From assembly GCA_013400975.1 (NCBI GenBank), contig WBMZ01005332.1, positions 1 to 64,000 of the forward strand: a stretch of 64,000 nucleotides of DNA, written 5' to 3'. The notes under the pieces are model-generated. The model saw only the letters and a list, made by a program, of their open reading frames with translations. It searched no databases and was not told the origin of the DNA. Below are positions 1 through 11,600 of the stretch, in pieces (the first letter of the stretch is position 1; each line of letters opens with the position of its first letter). This DNA is from Atrichornis clamosus. Taxonomy: Eukaryota; Chordata; Aves; Passeriformes; Menuridae. Both the position numbers and the translations under genes were made by a program.

Positions 1-57
1 GCCTGCCTGCCTGCCTGCCTCCCGTCCGTCCGTCCATCCCGGTGCCGCCCCGGCCAC
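1..57 (-). other. RLIG1 intron 1, start, with GCCT/CGTC short repeats
   Basis: This is the 5' part of RLIG1 intron 1 on the minus strand. On the plus strand it begins with five GCCT units (1-20), followed by several GTCC-type units (about 24-39). This is a GC-rich short tandem repeat at the window edge, probably length-variable. Confidence 0.6.
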
Positions 58-147
58 CTGGCGCTCCCGCTTGGTCGACGGCTCGTCCTTCACCTCGGTG
101 ACGAACAAACACGGCACCTTGCGCTGCACCGCGCCCCGCCGCCTCAT
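58..147 (-). CDS. RLIG1: RLIG1 (C12orf29) first coding exon, RNA ligase, partial
   Basis: On the minus strand an ATG (147-145) opens 30 codons ending at a CAG followed by a GT donor (57-56), phase 0. The translated start [20 protein letters not shown] continues [10 protein letters not shown]. It closely resembles the N-terminus of human C12orf29, which has the same VQRK-PC-FVTEVK core and a boundary after a KREHQ-like motif (from memory). Human RLIG1 is an ATP-dependent ligase that joins RNA 5'-phosphate and 3'-OH ends through a self-adenylated lysine. That lysine lies beyond this exon, so catalysis cannot be judged here. The remaining exons lie left of position 1. The start sits in a CpG-rich block and faces C12orf50, consistent with a shared promoter and with the head-to-head pair in human 12q21.3. 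Confidence 0.88.
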
Positions 148-360
148 GGCCCCGGCCGCCCGCGCCCGCCGCAACTGCGCCTGCGCTAGCCCCGGCCCGC
201 GCTGCACCACGGGAAATGGAGTCCGGCGCGGCCGCCGCCAGGGGCGCTGCTGCGCGGGGCCGCCTCCCTCTCGCCATTAGCCCCAGCGACGGGGAGGCTG
301 CGCTCGGCCCGGCCCGGCCCGGCCGCGGCCCGGGGACACCTGCGCTTTTCCCGGCGCCGG

Positions 361-750
361 CTCCCGCGAGAGTGAACTTCTCTTCCCCTGGGACCACAGG
401 TCCTGCCGGGAGCCTGCTCCAGCGCGGGCTTCTCATGGGGTCACAGCCTCCTTTGGGCGCATCCGCCTGCTCCGGTGCGGGGCCCTCCACAGGCTGCAGG
501 TGGATCTCTGCTGCACCGTGGGCCTCCATGGGCTGCAGGGGCACAGCTGCCTCACCATGGCCTTCACCATAGGCTACAGGAGACATTCTCTGCCCCGGCG
601 TCTGGAGCACCTTCTTCCCTGACCTTGGCATCTGAGGGTTCTTTCTCTCACGCATATTCTCATTCCTCTCTCTGCCTACTGTTGCCCAGCAGGCTGTGGT
701 ACCTTTTGATAGCAAAGATTTGTTCTTACCACCGCAGTTCTATCAGCAAG
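361..750 (+). repeat. Avian interspersed repeat, probably LTR/ERV-derived
   Basis: GC-rich and internally repetitive, with recurring GGGCTGCAGG-like and CTCCATGGGCTGCAGG-like blocks around 490-580. It runs into a pyrimidine-rich part with repeated CTCTCTC and CATATTCTC motifs (about 640-690). I recognise this as a repeat common in bird, especially passerine, assemblies, and believe it derives from an endogenous retroviral LTR. The exact family is uncertain. No coding capacity is claimed: two overlapping short ORFs here are frames of the repeat. It directly abuts the RLIG1/C12orf50 promoter. Confidence 0.6.
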
Positions 751-1014
751 AAGTTGTGTATTATTTAAGCTTCACTAAATGGGTTTGTTCCATTTTACAT
801 TAAAAAAGCACCAGAGAGGGAGACTCATTGAAACAGTCCGATACTTAGTATTTTACTCTGAAGCAATAGCGAGAAAGAAAATGTTCAGCCTGGACAGGTC
901 ATGGAGCAGCATCATGCTGATGTCCCAAGCTGGAGGAGCAGTTGACAACTGTTAAAATGTAACATTCCATCCTGGCTAACAACTGCTCTCAGTTCAGTTC
1001 AACAGTTCAACCAC

Positions 1015-1023
1015 ATGGAGAAG
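1015..1023 (+). CDS. C12orf50: C12orf50 exon 1 coding part (start codon), tentative
   Basis: ATG GAG AAG is followed by a GTACCA donor at 1024. Joined in phase 0 to the next exon it gives MEKQNYSKFSCFWE, matching the human MEMQQN-SCFWE start. The +4 base is G, but -3 is C, so the Kozak context is only fair. The reading frame is closed upstream by TGA at 943-945. The 5' UTR boundary is unknown. Another upstream exon could supply the start instead. Confidence 0.45.
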
Positions 1024-4000
1024 GTACCACATGCTTCATTCAACTATCTTTTGATTTAGCTACACTGTCCAGTTGAGTTTTGTTTCCTCTGAAGGTCTAG
1101 TATTTGGAAGAAATACTTTCAGGGTAATATTATGATTTGCCTGACTGCTGATAGCTTTAATTCAAAGTAGTACTTACATACCCCCTGGTAACACTCCAGG
1201 AATGGGTTTAGGGTTCTTGGTTATTGTATAAATTTTCAAGAGTTGAGGAATTAGGTGTTAATGCCTGGAAGATGGGCTTTGTGTCTCAGGGGGCGGCCCA
1301 GTTGTACTGACTACAATCCAAAAGTTTTTTGAGATATTGGTCCTAGACACAGCAGTTAATGTCTGGAACTGGGAGAAACCTGCCTCCCGATATTCCAGTA
1401 TTTTCAAGTATGGCTATATTTTCATTTATAAAAATTCCTCAGAAACTCATTAATAAATAACCCCCAACCTGGCATTTACAGCTCTCAGCTGGGATGCCAT
1501 TCATATCTGGGATAGAAGCCTGAGTTTACATATTTGAGGTCAAGCTCGTGAGCACTTGCCTCTTTGAAATTATCAGTTTATCATATGCTTGACGAAGATA
1601 CCTCAGGTTATAAGGATAAGTGAATTGCATCATCAGAGTTGATGCTAAAAACTATGAACTCTGATAAGACAGAAATGCAGAACAATAATTTTAGGCATGA
1701 CTAACAAAAGGAACTCTCATCATGATAGTACTATCTCTGCAGTGTTGTGCAGACGTTTTAGCTGGTGCCACATTGATCAATAGAGGGAGAGGAGCACTAT
1801 GAGTACATATATATATATAAGTAAAGAAACAATAATTAACAAAACCATGTAGACAATCTATTATTCCCGATAGATTTTTGTTTGTCATCTTTAAAAACAG
1901 CTGAAAGATAGTGTGAGCAGTATAATAGCAGCAGTCTCAAACATCAATTTCCAAAAGTTTTTCAGTTTTTGTCGGGAATCTTTCTGGGTTTTGTTTCTTA
2001 CCCCATATTTTCCCATAGGCCCATGTCCTTTAATAGTAAGGCAGTCCTAATGTAAGATTTGCACTTGTACAGCACATTTCACTGGAGATTGATTTACCCA
2101 ATGTACAGGAAAGGATACTCAGCCACGTGTCAGTTAAGTGACTTAAGAGATTTTTTTCTTCCCAAAAACTCATGAAAAGTCTGCCATAAACTAAGTAGAC
2201 TGTCTTACTCTTATTCTAATCTAGAAACAATTTTACATCATCAAACACCATTGACCTAACTTGATAACTTTAGAGCTACTTAGAGCTTAAACAAACTTCA
2301 AGATAATTTGAAATGTTGTATACTATAAGAATGTGGTCCCACAAAATCTTGGTACTATGTTTACAGCAGTGTGAACTGTCATATGTTCAGTATGATGTTC
2401 ACATAGCGTGTACTAATCCCTTTACTCCATTTTGATTGTTACATTTACAACACCTGAAAACTGTTTTCTCCTGCAGCAAAACTACAGCAAGTTCTCCTGT
2501 TTCTGGGAGACAGAGCCCGTAGGCTGTAGGAGGATAAGCTGTGACTTCTTTCACAGAAAACCCCGTAATATAAATGGACTTTACTTGCCACCTAGCAACA
2601 GTGAGTAAAAATATTTTCTCAACAATTTGTTAATTAGAGTAATGAAATAGAAAAAAATGTCCTTCCAGTGCCTACTTACAGTGTTTATGTAATATACAAT
2701 AAGGTCAAGAAATAGACCATGGCAAATCAATCAGGTATGACCTGCTATCCCAGCAAGTTCAAGGGAAAGACAGGAATTTGAATAAAAGTGCCACATTAAT
2801 TATTTTAGCTTTCATGTTGTGAAACTTCATACCTATTAGTGATATGAAAGATGAAGTCACATTTAGGTTGCTGAGATCCATGGAATAAAAATGTTGCTTA
2901 ACTTGAATTTTTGATAGATTAAATCTCTAGGAGTTAAAATGGTCAGTATGCAGGTAATCATTTAAGAGAAATCAAAAGCAGTATGGGAAGAGGAGGTTGG
3001 TAGGGACATTAGTAGCAACATCTGTTGATAGAGCACAACGCTGTATGGGTGAGACACCCCTTGTAGAGATAACATCAGATTACAGTGCTGTGTGTGCAGA
3101 TAGATTTCCAGATCATTGTTTTGAATAAAATTTTTAGGCTTGAACATTGGTTGCATGTTACTGAAGTACAGTAATAGTGTGTAAGGCAGCACACTTATTT
3201 GTGGAAAACACCATAATTATAAGTTGGGTTTTTCTCCTTAGCCTTTACTAAGAGGAGTTCTTGACTACCAGGAATCCTGGTAGATAGCTGGAACCTGGAA
3301 CACAATAAGAGTTCAGGGCAAGGAACCTAGACAGGTGTCAGAAGCAGGAGTGAGGAGGGCAAGTCACCATGAAACCTGCTGTTCCTGAACTTGTCACTGG
3401 AAAATTTGTCATATTTGGACGTGTGGATCCTAACTAACCACGCAGCATCAAGGCAAGACTTTGAGATCTGTTTCTCTGAGTGCCCATACTGCTTTTAGCA
3501 CAGTTCCCACTTACACAGCAGAGGCACAGTTTTGGCTGTGGTGCAAGTCAGAGACTATACCCAAGAGACACTACGGACAAGGGTATCCTGTATAAGAGCA
3601 ACAATCACAACTAGAAAAGAGACCAAATCCTTTTACTCTCTACCACAATATGTACAAATTCAAAGTCTGTGTGCTCCATAATAGAATTGCAATACTAAAC
3701 CTGCATTTCTTTGTTCTAATACTTAAAAATCTTGTTAGACTAATTTAAGTTTGTTTTGGCTTATTCTTCCTAGAGCTAAAATTAGCTATTTGGCTATTCT
3801 TCCTAGAGCTAAATTTAGCTCCTAGAGCTAAAATTAGCACTGTTCTGGACAGTGATAAAGACTCTATCAAATTAGAGTGTCGTATCTTACACATCTCTTA
3901 CATGAGACACAACAAATCTGTTTTGCAATAGTGTTGTGAAAAAGGGTTTAATATGATAACATGCTGCTAAGGGCTGCTCATAGGCAAGCAAGAGATGCAC

Positions 4001-5664
4001 AAGAATAAAAACAACTGGAATAATAGGAAAACACTCACACTTTCTTTTAAACTGGAAAATATATAAAACTTCAATATTTTTAATATAATGCACAGAATGC
4101 TATGGTTGCAAATCAACTTGAACAATACAGATGGACTCACCATTTTTCATCATTTTTCTTTTCAGTCTATTACTTTTCCTGGCTCTTGGAATATGTTACC
4201 CCAGTAGTAAAGCCATTTTGCTGAAAACATTATGTGTGGAGTTAAATTTCTAAGGATAATAATGTATTTTCTGATTTTTTTCTGATTAAGTGTAAATTAT
4301 TTTAATGAAACTTCACATTCTTTCACAAAATCTATATTTTGTACCTGGTAAAGAGAGTTGTGAATCAGTTTGATATTAAAAAAAAAATCTTCACATTTAA
4401 AAGGGGCAATCCTGTGCTTAATGCTGCTAAATTCTTCAAAATGGGTGTTGTGTGGAGTTTAAGCATGTTTAAAATATTTTCACAGGTGAGGTCCTAAACT
4501 CACTCACCTTAGTGTGACTAATCACACTTTTTTCTATGTTGTAAATATCTTAAAAGTGATTAGAAGAAAGAAGGTTACCGACTCAACCTATCCACCAACT
4601 GGAAGAAATGACCAGCCTTTTTTAAATGGTGCAGTGATGAAAGTGTTCCTCTTTTCAAGTCTGTATTCAGCAGTGCCTCATGTGTCCGTTCAGAGGAATA
4701 CCTGTGTTTTCCATACGTTCTGGAGTTGGATAGTGCTCTCTTGCCAACCTCTGCACAAGATAATGCCTAATCCTGATAATGATTTCAAAAGAATATCTGC
4801 TGGTGTGAACCTGGATGTGATACTCTAGTTTCCTCCTAACAAAGTAAATCTAATGTTCTTGTCTGCAGATGTCCCATTGAAACAGGATGTCCAAGCAGGG
4901 ATTCTGCATCTAGCCCATCGTCAAGACTCACTCAGAAATCAGGAGAATCTTTTATTACCAATTCACCCTCCACTGATTATAAACCTCAGTGATGAAGAGG
5001 ATGATGAAGAGGACGATGAAGAGGATGATGAAGAGGAGGAGAACTGTAAACAGTTTTTTTTCTTGTACAAGGAAGTTGAATGAGTTTTTTCAACTTTTGC
5101 TATGTACTTCACAACTGATTTATTATAATAACCATTACATTTTTAGAAAAGTGTTGTTGACAAGTTTTTGAAAAAGTTTTCAGCTAATCTTTAAAATGTT
5201 GGAACTCGTAGTCACGCTATGTGAGCAAGGCAATATTTTCTGACTCCTGTGAATTGTTTAGCTGCCTATTTCAATAGTGGTATAATTCACAAGCCTTTCT
5301 TTCATTAAATTGAGTTTAAAATATGATCTGCAATTCAGAAGGTGTGATCCACAATTCGGACGGTGTGACCATGATTCAGATGGTCATCAAAAACTCTTCA
5401 GAATTTTGGGATGAAATTACAATTTTAGGAGGTGCTTCTTCTCTGGGAAATAAATATTTGAACAAGGGGTGTACTCACTCATCACTGAAGGTGAAGTCAC
5501 AGGGGGTTTTTTTCAAAAGTTTATTGTGTGACTTCAACTTAAATAATTTTTTCAGCTGATTTACCAAACTGTAGTCATTTGTGGTTTTTTTAGAGAAAAT
5601 TATTCTTGAATGTAGCAAAGAGAATTGATACAAAACTCTCTGCTAGTTTAACTGAATGTTGTTA

Positions 5665-5699
<35 letters not shown>

Positions 5700-8600
5700 A
5701 TGTTAATACAGTTAAACCATTGACTGTATCTCACTTAGAGATAAGAGATTCACAGGGAAGGGACAAATTACGTATTCCTGGAGAGTGAAAAGTGAGAAAA
5801 TTACCTACTCTCAGGCATGCACTTAGCAAATTACTGTGCTGCCTAAGCCACCTTTCACTTTCACCCTGCCCATCAGGTTGGCTGGTAGGGCAGCCTGTTA
5901 GTGCTTCCTAACTTGGTTTCAGTCTGAATATGCCACTTTAACTTAAACAATATAGAAATCCCTGCTTTGCTAATATTCATAGCCTTAACTGACAGAGACA
6001 AGGAGCACTTGGCTTCACCAGCTCTGCTGGCAGATATTACAGGATAGTAACTTTAGGCAGAGGTTTTGTGACGAGCACTCCCTGGTGACATGTTGAAGCA
6101 GATATTCTTGTGGGTGTAAATGAAGGATTATTTTTAAAATGAATGTTGGAGATGTTTTAGAATCATTTTAAATCAGCAAACATTTGCACCTTAATATGTG
6201 TTTTAACTGCAATTCCATTGCACTTGAAAATACCTAATATTAAGTAATCATGTTTAGGTCCAGAAGCACAGGTTGCAGTCAGAAACAAAACTAACCAATG
6301 ACAGAAATTAAATGAAAGTTATTATCTTATTTGATTATTAAGCATTTTTGAAGGTCTTTGTATAGTTATCTTGTAATCCTTTACAAATATATCCTACAGA
6401 TATTTTTAACTGGGTGCCTAAGACTTCTGTAGATACTGAAGAGGAAAGAACAATACAGGATATATGCTATAAATCTGGTAAATATGAAATTAGTCCCCCT
6501 TTCTAAACAGCAATGATACCAATATGGTAAACTTTAGGGCTTTTTTTTTTCCCTCTTGGGGCATGTTTAGGAGAGTTTTATGGGATCCTGAACCCTCACA
6601 AACACCAATCAACAAAAACTGTGCCTTCACCCTGGCAAGATGAGTTCTTACCCTTGGAAGATACCGAACAAAACTTGCAGAAAGGCAAGTATTTTCATTT
6701 CCTTGGACTGTGTGTGTATTTACCACTTTTAAAATTGCTGTAACAGGGAGAAACTATTACATAGTTTGCACCTTCTCCCCATTTTTTAAATTTAGTGAAA
6801 ATAAAATATTACAAAAAGCATATTGGTATTTGTAAACATATTACAAAAACACTTCATTCTTTTTTGCCGCATATATAGTCACACATGTGGTGACTCCCTG
6901 TATCAATTGTGGATGGAAAAGGTAGAAATGGGTTATTAACCCAATGTATACTTTCCTGATACAAAACATAAATCTTTCATATAATTTTTCTTCATGATAA
7001 AGATTTATGTAGTATTTTAACCGTCCTAAGGTTAGGAATGTAGTTTAAATTTCTCATCTACGCTCTCTGCCTTAAATGGAGAGACACATGAACTTTTATG
7101 GAACTCCTATTTATTGAATCATCAGATTGTGCCAAAGAAAGGTGAGATGAGCCACTTTCCCAGAGGTGTTCCATGCTCTCTACTGGCTATCTTGGGTGTC
7201 TTGATGTCAAAATGTAGTGATGCATCAAACTTTTCTCTAACTAAATTTAGATTAAGTAAATAACCCCTTCAAGTGTCTCATAAAAGAGAGGAACAAAAGA
7301 GTTCCATTTTGTTTTGAATTCTGGGCTTTATCCAACATAATTAAGGTCAAAGGAATACAAATTTATAAATACTTCCCCTAGTTATAATGATTCTTCATTC
7401 ATTATTCTCTTCTAATTTCTAAATTTAAAATGTTTGTTATTAAAATAATTTTGATAAACTATTTCTAACAAATATACAGATACATTTATTCTACAGATGA
7501 GGGATTCAGTAACAAATATATGTATTTGAACATATGTTCTAGGAAGTGTCTTTATTTATCTTTAGATACATTAAGAGAAAAGGATAGATATGTTTCCCCA
7601 AAACAGTTTTTCAATTGAGTTCTCTGAGGCTTTAGGTACTGTGATGACATACATCCTGAAAATGCCATAAATTCAATCAGATAGGATTCATAAATATAAT
7701 TAATGGAAAGTGAGAAGCTAATGAATAAGCAGGTAATTTATAGGTGGGTCTTTACTTTGAAACCATAGTCCTCTTTACTCTCTGTATTACGATATTCTCT
7801 TAGAGAACATGAAAGTTATATTTCAGTTACACTAGACAGGATCCAAATAATTTAAAAAAGAGAAAGGTTATGAAATGAGAGGCCAGGAGAAATTGCAGTA
7901 AACTAATAACTGGTTTATAGGGGTGGAGGAGAATGTCAGTGCTATTACCTGTGCTTACACACAGCTAAACATTCTTTCTGTTGCCTTTCCAGGTGATGGT
8001 AACACAATTCCTACAAGATTTAATAATAATACAAAAAAAGAAAAAGAGAGTTCAGAAAGGAGAGTATCAATAGAGAGTATTCCCAGAACAGATCATAAAT
8101 CCTTTGACAATGGAGGTAATATACCATAACATTAGCTTCTCACTGCTGAACATCAAGTGGTAAATAAAATAACCGAATATGCATTTGAGTTATTCTTTGT
8201 TCTTTATGTTCTGGGCACTCTTTCTCATGATGAACCATTAATTATAACAGTCAAACTCACTGTTTATGATTGTGTATTATGCTTATTTTAGGATTGTACT
8301 GAAAAAAGTCCTTTATGCATATTAAAATTGATTTTTTTCCTACTTAATTTGAGGAAAGAAAGGGTTCTGTGAAGTTATGAAAAAGGTGTAGAGATGCATG
8401 CAACTTGGTTAGATCCTGGTGCCAAGGTCATGGGTTTGATCACTGTACAGGCCATTCACTTAAGAGTTGCACTTGATGATCCTTGTGAGTCCCTTACAAC
8501 TCAGAATATTCTGTGAATGTGATTCTGTGACTCTGTGAAGTTAAAATGCTTTCAAAAACTGTTACCTATTTTAGACTACCCACAGTTAAGATGAATAAGC

Positions 8601-11600
8601 TTTGTATTTTTCAGTTATGCTACAGAGAAATAACAAAGCTACTATCCTGCATTTTGTGTAACAGGATCCAATCCCTCTCCATAAATTTTGTTGATCTTAA
8701 TGAAGACACAATGTTTTGACCAATTGAGTTCAGTATTGAATTATGTCATTAAAGCTGAAGAATGTCACATTCTCCGTGAATTTACTTAATACTTAATGGT
8801 ATTTAATACTTTTTTTCATAGATATCTACTAGTGGAAAATTTTGTAATAATTGTTGTGGTATTCTTTTCTCCCCCTTAGTTTGTCAATGCAAAATAATGC
8901 AGTACCACACTAGGGCTGCTTGCTCTAGCTTGGAGCAAACTGGTGTGGGTCTTCTAGCTCCAGAACTGTATTGCACAGTGAAAATGTATCTTACATGCTA
9001 CATCTGTACCCCAGAGCTTTATGTACAAAAGTATCTTTCTTTTTAAACATTCTTTATGGTGGTATAAGCATTTATCATTCAGAAACAATTCAATAATTAA
9101 AGCTCTGGTCACAGTTATATGTATTTAAATCTTTTTAAACAGACTCTTTTGTCTAATTTTTGTAGGCCTTATTGAATCAGCTATTTGGTTTCATTATGTT
9201 CATTGTACTTCTTACCCATTTCACCTAAAAACATGCCATATAAAAAGCAGATTCTCTGCATTGTTCACCTTTCTCAGGGTGCTCTCGAATATAGGTAACT
9301 TTGTGAGGCTCCTTTCCTATAGGAGGTGGTGGTTCTGTGATGCAAAGGAACACGTTTGTTGATGGGCACAGATTTGAGGCACTACCTCGGGAAAAAGAAC
9401 CAATTACTTCAAAGTATTCCAGTGTGAAAGGTACTTCATTATGGTATATTTCCAAATTTTTAGATTCTATAACATTTTTTCCTCTGCAAGTGTGGTGAAC
9501 ATTATATATTTTGCATCAAACCAATCTGAAGTGAAATTTCCATTAACAGTGTGATTTCTTTCATTGCAAGATGACAGCAGTTGTTGTGTGTGATGGTTTA
9601 GTTCTGCTTCTTTTAGCCAGTTTGCATCTTTTAGATTCAATGTGGGCAGTATGGATCCCTGGGTTTCTAAAATCTTTGGTGCTCACTCGTTAGGTCACAT
9701 GGAGAGCTGGGTACTTCCCACTTCCTTTAAGTAAAACAGATTTGTTTGTAGGTGGAATCTCACAGAACATGGTACTTAAAAGAACCAGTACAAATGTAGT
9801 TAAGGAAAGAGCGTAACAGTTGTGGGAAAGTGTGTTAAAAACTAGTCACATACAGCAAATTAAAATGCATACACCGAAGTACCTTGATGATAAATTTCAT
9901 CCTTTTCACAAGAGAATTCCGGAATATATTTATCAATGTAGAAAATGTTATTGTGAGTAGGTTGTTAGCCGGTTATTTCTTTGCAGTTTTAGAGTAAAAA
10001 GGAAAAAACCCTACCCCATAAACAGAAGCAGAAGTAGAGAATTTCTGCTGGATTCTGGCCTGAAATAAGAGGAGTCAAAAGTACTTATTTACATTAGTAG
10101 GAGAAAAGGAAGAACTAAGCCACATCTTCCTGAAGAGTAGGAGGGGCCAGGACAAGAACACTGTGGTTAATTTACAATGCAATTTTCCTTGTAAAGTTCT
10201 GTTTGTAGTTTGAAGTGGGTTTACCAATGCAACCAATGCTATTGTAATTTTATCCTCATCATCTGTAGTATTTTATTATGTTCATGCACTGCCCATGTCC
10301 AGGATGCTACAGGCAGAAGCCATTCACAGCCCAGCCAGGTGTCCTTTGAAGTGCATGGACTGGTCCCCATGGGCTCAACCATGGCTGTCCACATCTATGC
10401 AGTGTAGAGAAAGGATGATCTGGTTTTTGCATTTAGAGTTAATTTTTGAGTTGACTTTCAAGATTTCTTCTGCTAGAGGAAAAATAGACACTTCTGCTTT
10501 CCTTCTGGACAATGACACTTTTAGAATAATTAACATGTGAAACCATGTTCCACCCAAGGCTACTCATGCATGAAGCGGGAGATGATGTTTTCAAAACATC
10601 ACAGCACTTTTGGATAAGAACATTTTTTGTGCTTTCTAAAAAAGTGTGTTATTTTAATCCCTCAGAAACAAACCACACTGAACTGATAAAGAACCACCGC
10701 TGTAAAGAAATAAAGGAAAATAAATGGACTTCTGAGGAGCCAAGAAATTCACCCCATGTAAACGGCAAAGGTATTTTGAAAAAACATCAGCTTATTCATT
10801 TCTGTTTACTAAACAGAGAGATGATTTAGCACTATCTAGTTAATTTTTGTTGTTAGTGTCAAATATGGACAGGCTATATTTGGATTGAACTGTCTTCAAA
10901 TAACATTTTTTTAATCTTGTTATGCAGCCTCCTGTTGCCTGCAATATGTCAAATTTTGAATAATAGCACAACCTTTTTGTTTGTATTTTCACTTTTAGGA
11001 ATTCACACTTTGGACCCTAAAGTAAAACCCCAAAGTTATCAACAAAGGGGTCAAAGTAAGGAAGATGGAACTGCTTCTTCCAGTCCTTATGGAAGAGAAA
11101 CTGGAAAATACACTCATTTAAATTCTCCAGAACCTCGACGATCAGCATATGTAGTCTACCGGACTGTCACTCAAAAACCGAAATTCAATGGATCTACAGG
11201 TGGGTTCCTGCTTACAGAGAATTCTTAAAATGCCTGTCTGTATTGGGCTGCATTCAATTGTGTCCCTGCAGGTAAATAATACGTTATTTATGCCTAAGTA
11301 CAGGCATGAGTAAATTTGATCAAGCATAATTTTCACAAGTAGATTTCAGCTGTATCCACAGACAGAAGTGCAAAGATTTATAACGCTTTACAATCTGTCA
11401 GACAGAATATTCATGAACAATAATTGAGCCACCTTCATGGCAGAAATTCTTGGATGCAACGATGTGCAGATGTGCACAAATATAATGATCCCCGCTTTTT
11501 ACAGCATGTCTAATGTGACTTATTCTTTTCAAATATTGAATAAACCTTGTAAAATTCTACCTTTAACTTTTATTTTATTCTAACTGCTTATAGTAGAAGA

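Larger units (their letters stand above)
1..360. promoter_or_regulatory. CpG-rich bidirectional promoter region of RLIG1 and C12orf50
   Basis: Very GC- and CpG-dense sequence, unlike the AT-rich remainder of the window. It includes a run of CGGCC-type units around 306-333. It covers the RLIG1 start codon on the minus strand. The first proposed C12orf50 codon is 868 bases away on the plus strand. No TATA box is evident, as expected for a CpG-island promoter. Transcription start sites cannot be placed from sequence alone. Confidence 0.75.
8116..10665 (+). other. C12orf50 intron 6
   Basis: AT-rich intron containing the SINE at 8390-8538 and the doubtful micro-exon at 9752-9787. A strong acceptor-like tract (CTTTTCTCCCCCTTAG) ends at 8879 and is followed by about 165 open bases, but no phase-compatible donor or family similarity was found. 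Confidence 0.5.

Noticed and set aside
216..768. Overlapping plus-strand ORFs of 118 and 97 codons near the promoter
   Set aside because: They lie in CpG-rich DNA and in an interspersed repeat, where stops are rare; the translations are low-complexity and match no family.
6747..6790. Possible relic exon reading GEKLLHSLH
   Set aside because: First considered as the decayed human GEYYRFH exon, but the intact equivalent was then found at 6571-6684 with a GC donor.
8404..8455. Functional tRNA-Ile gene
   Set aside because: It lacks part of the tRNA, has mutated A and B boxes, and continues into a CR1-like tail, so it is a SINE.
8750..8772. Possible 21-base micro-exon encoding EECHIL
   Set aside because: The acceptor has no polypyrimidine tract and the similarity is too short to separate from chance.
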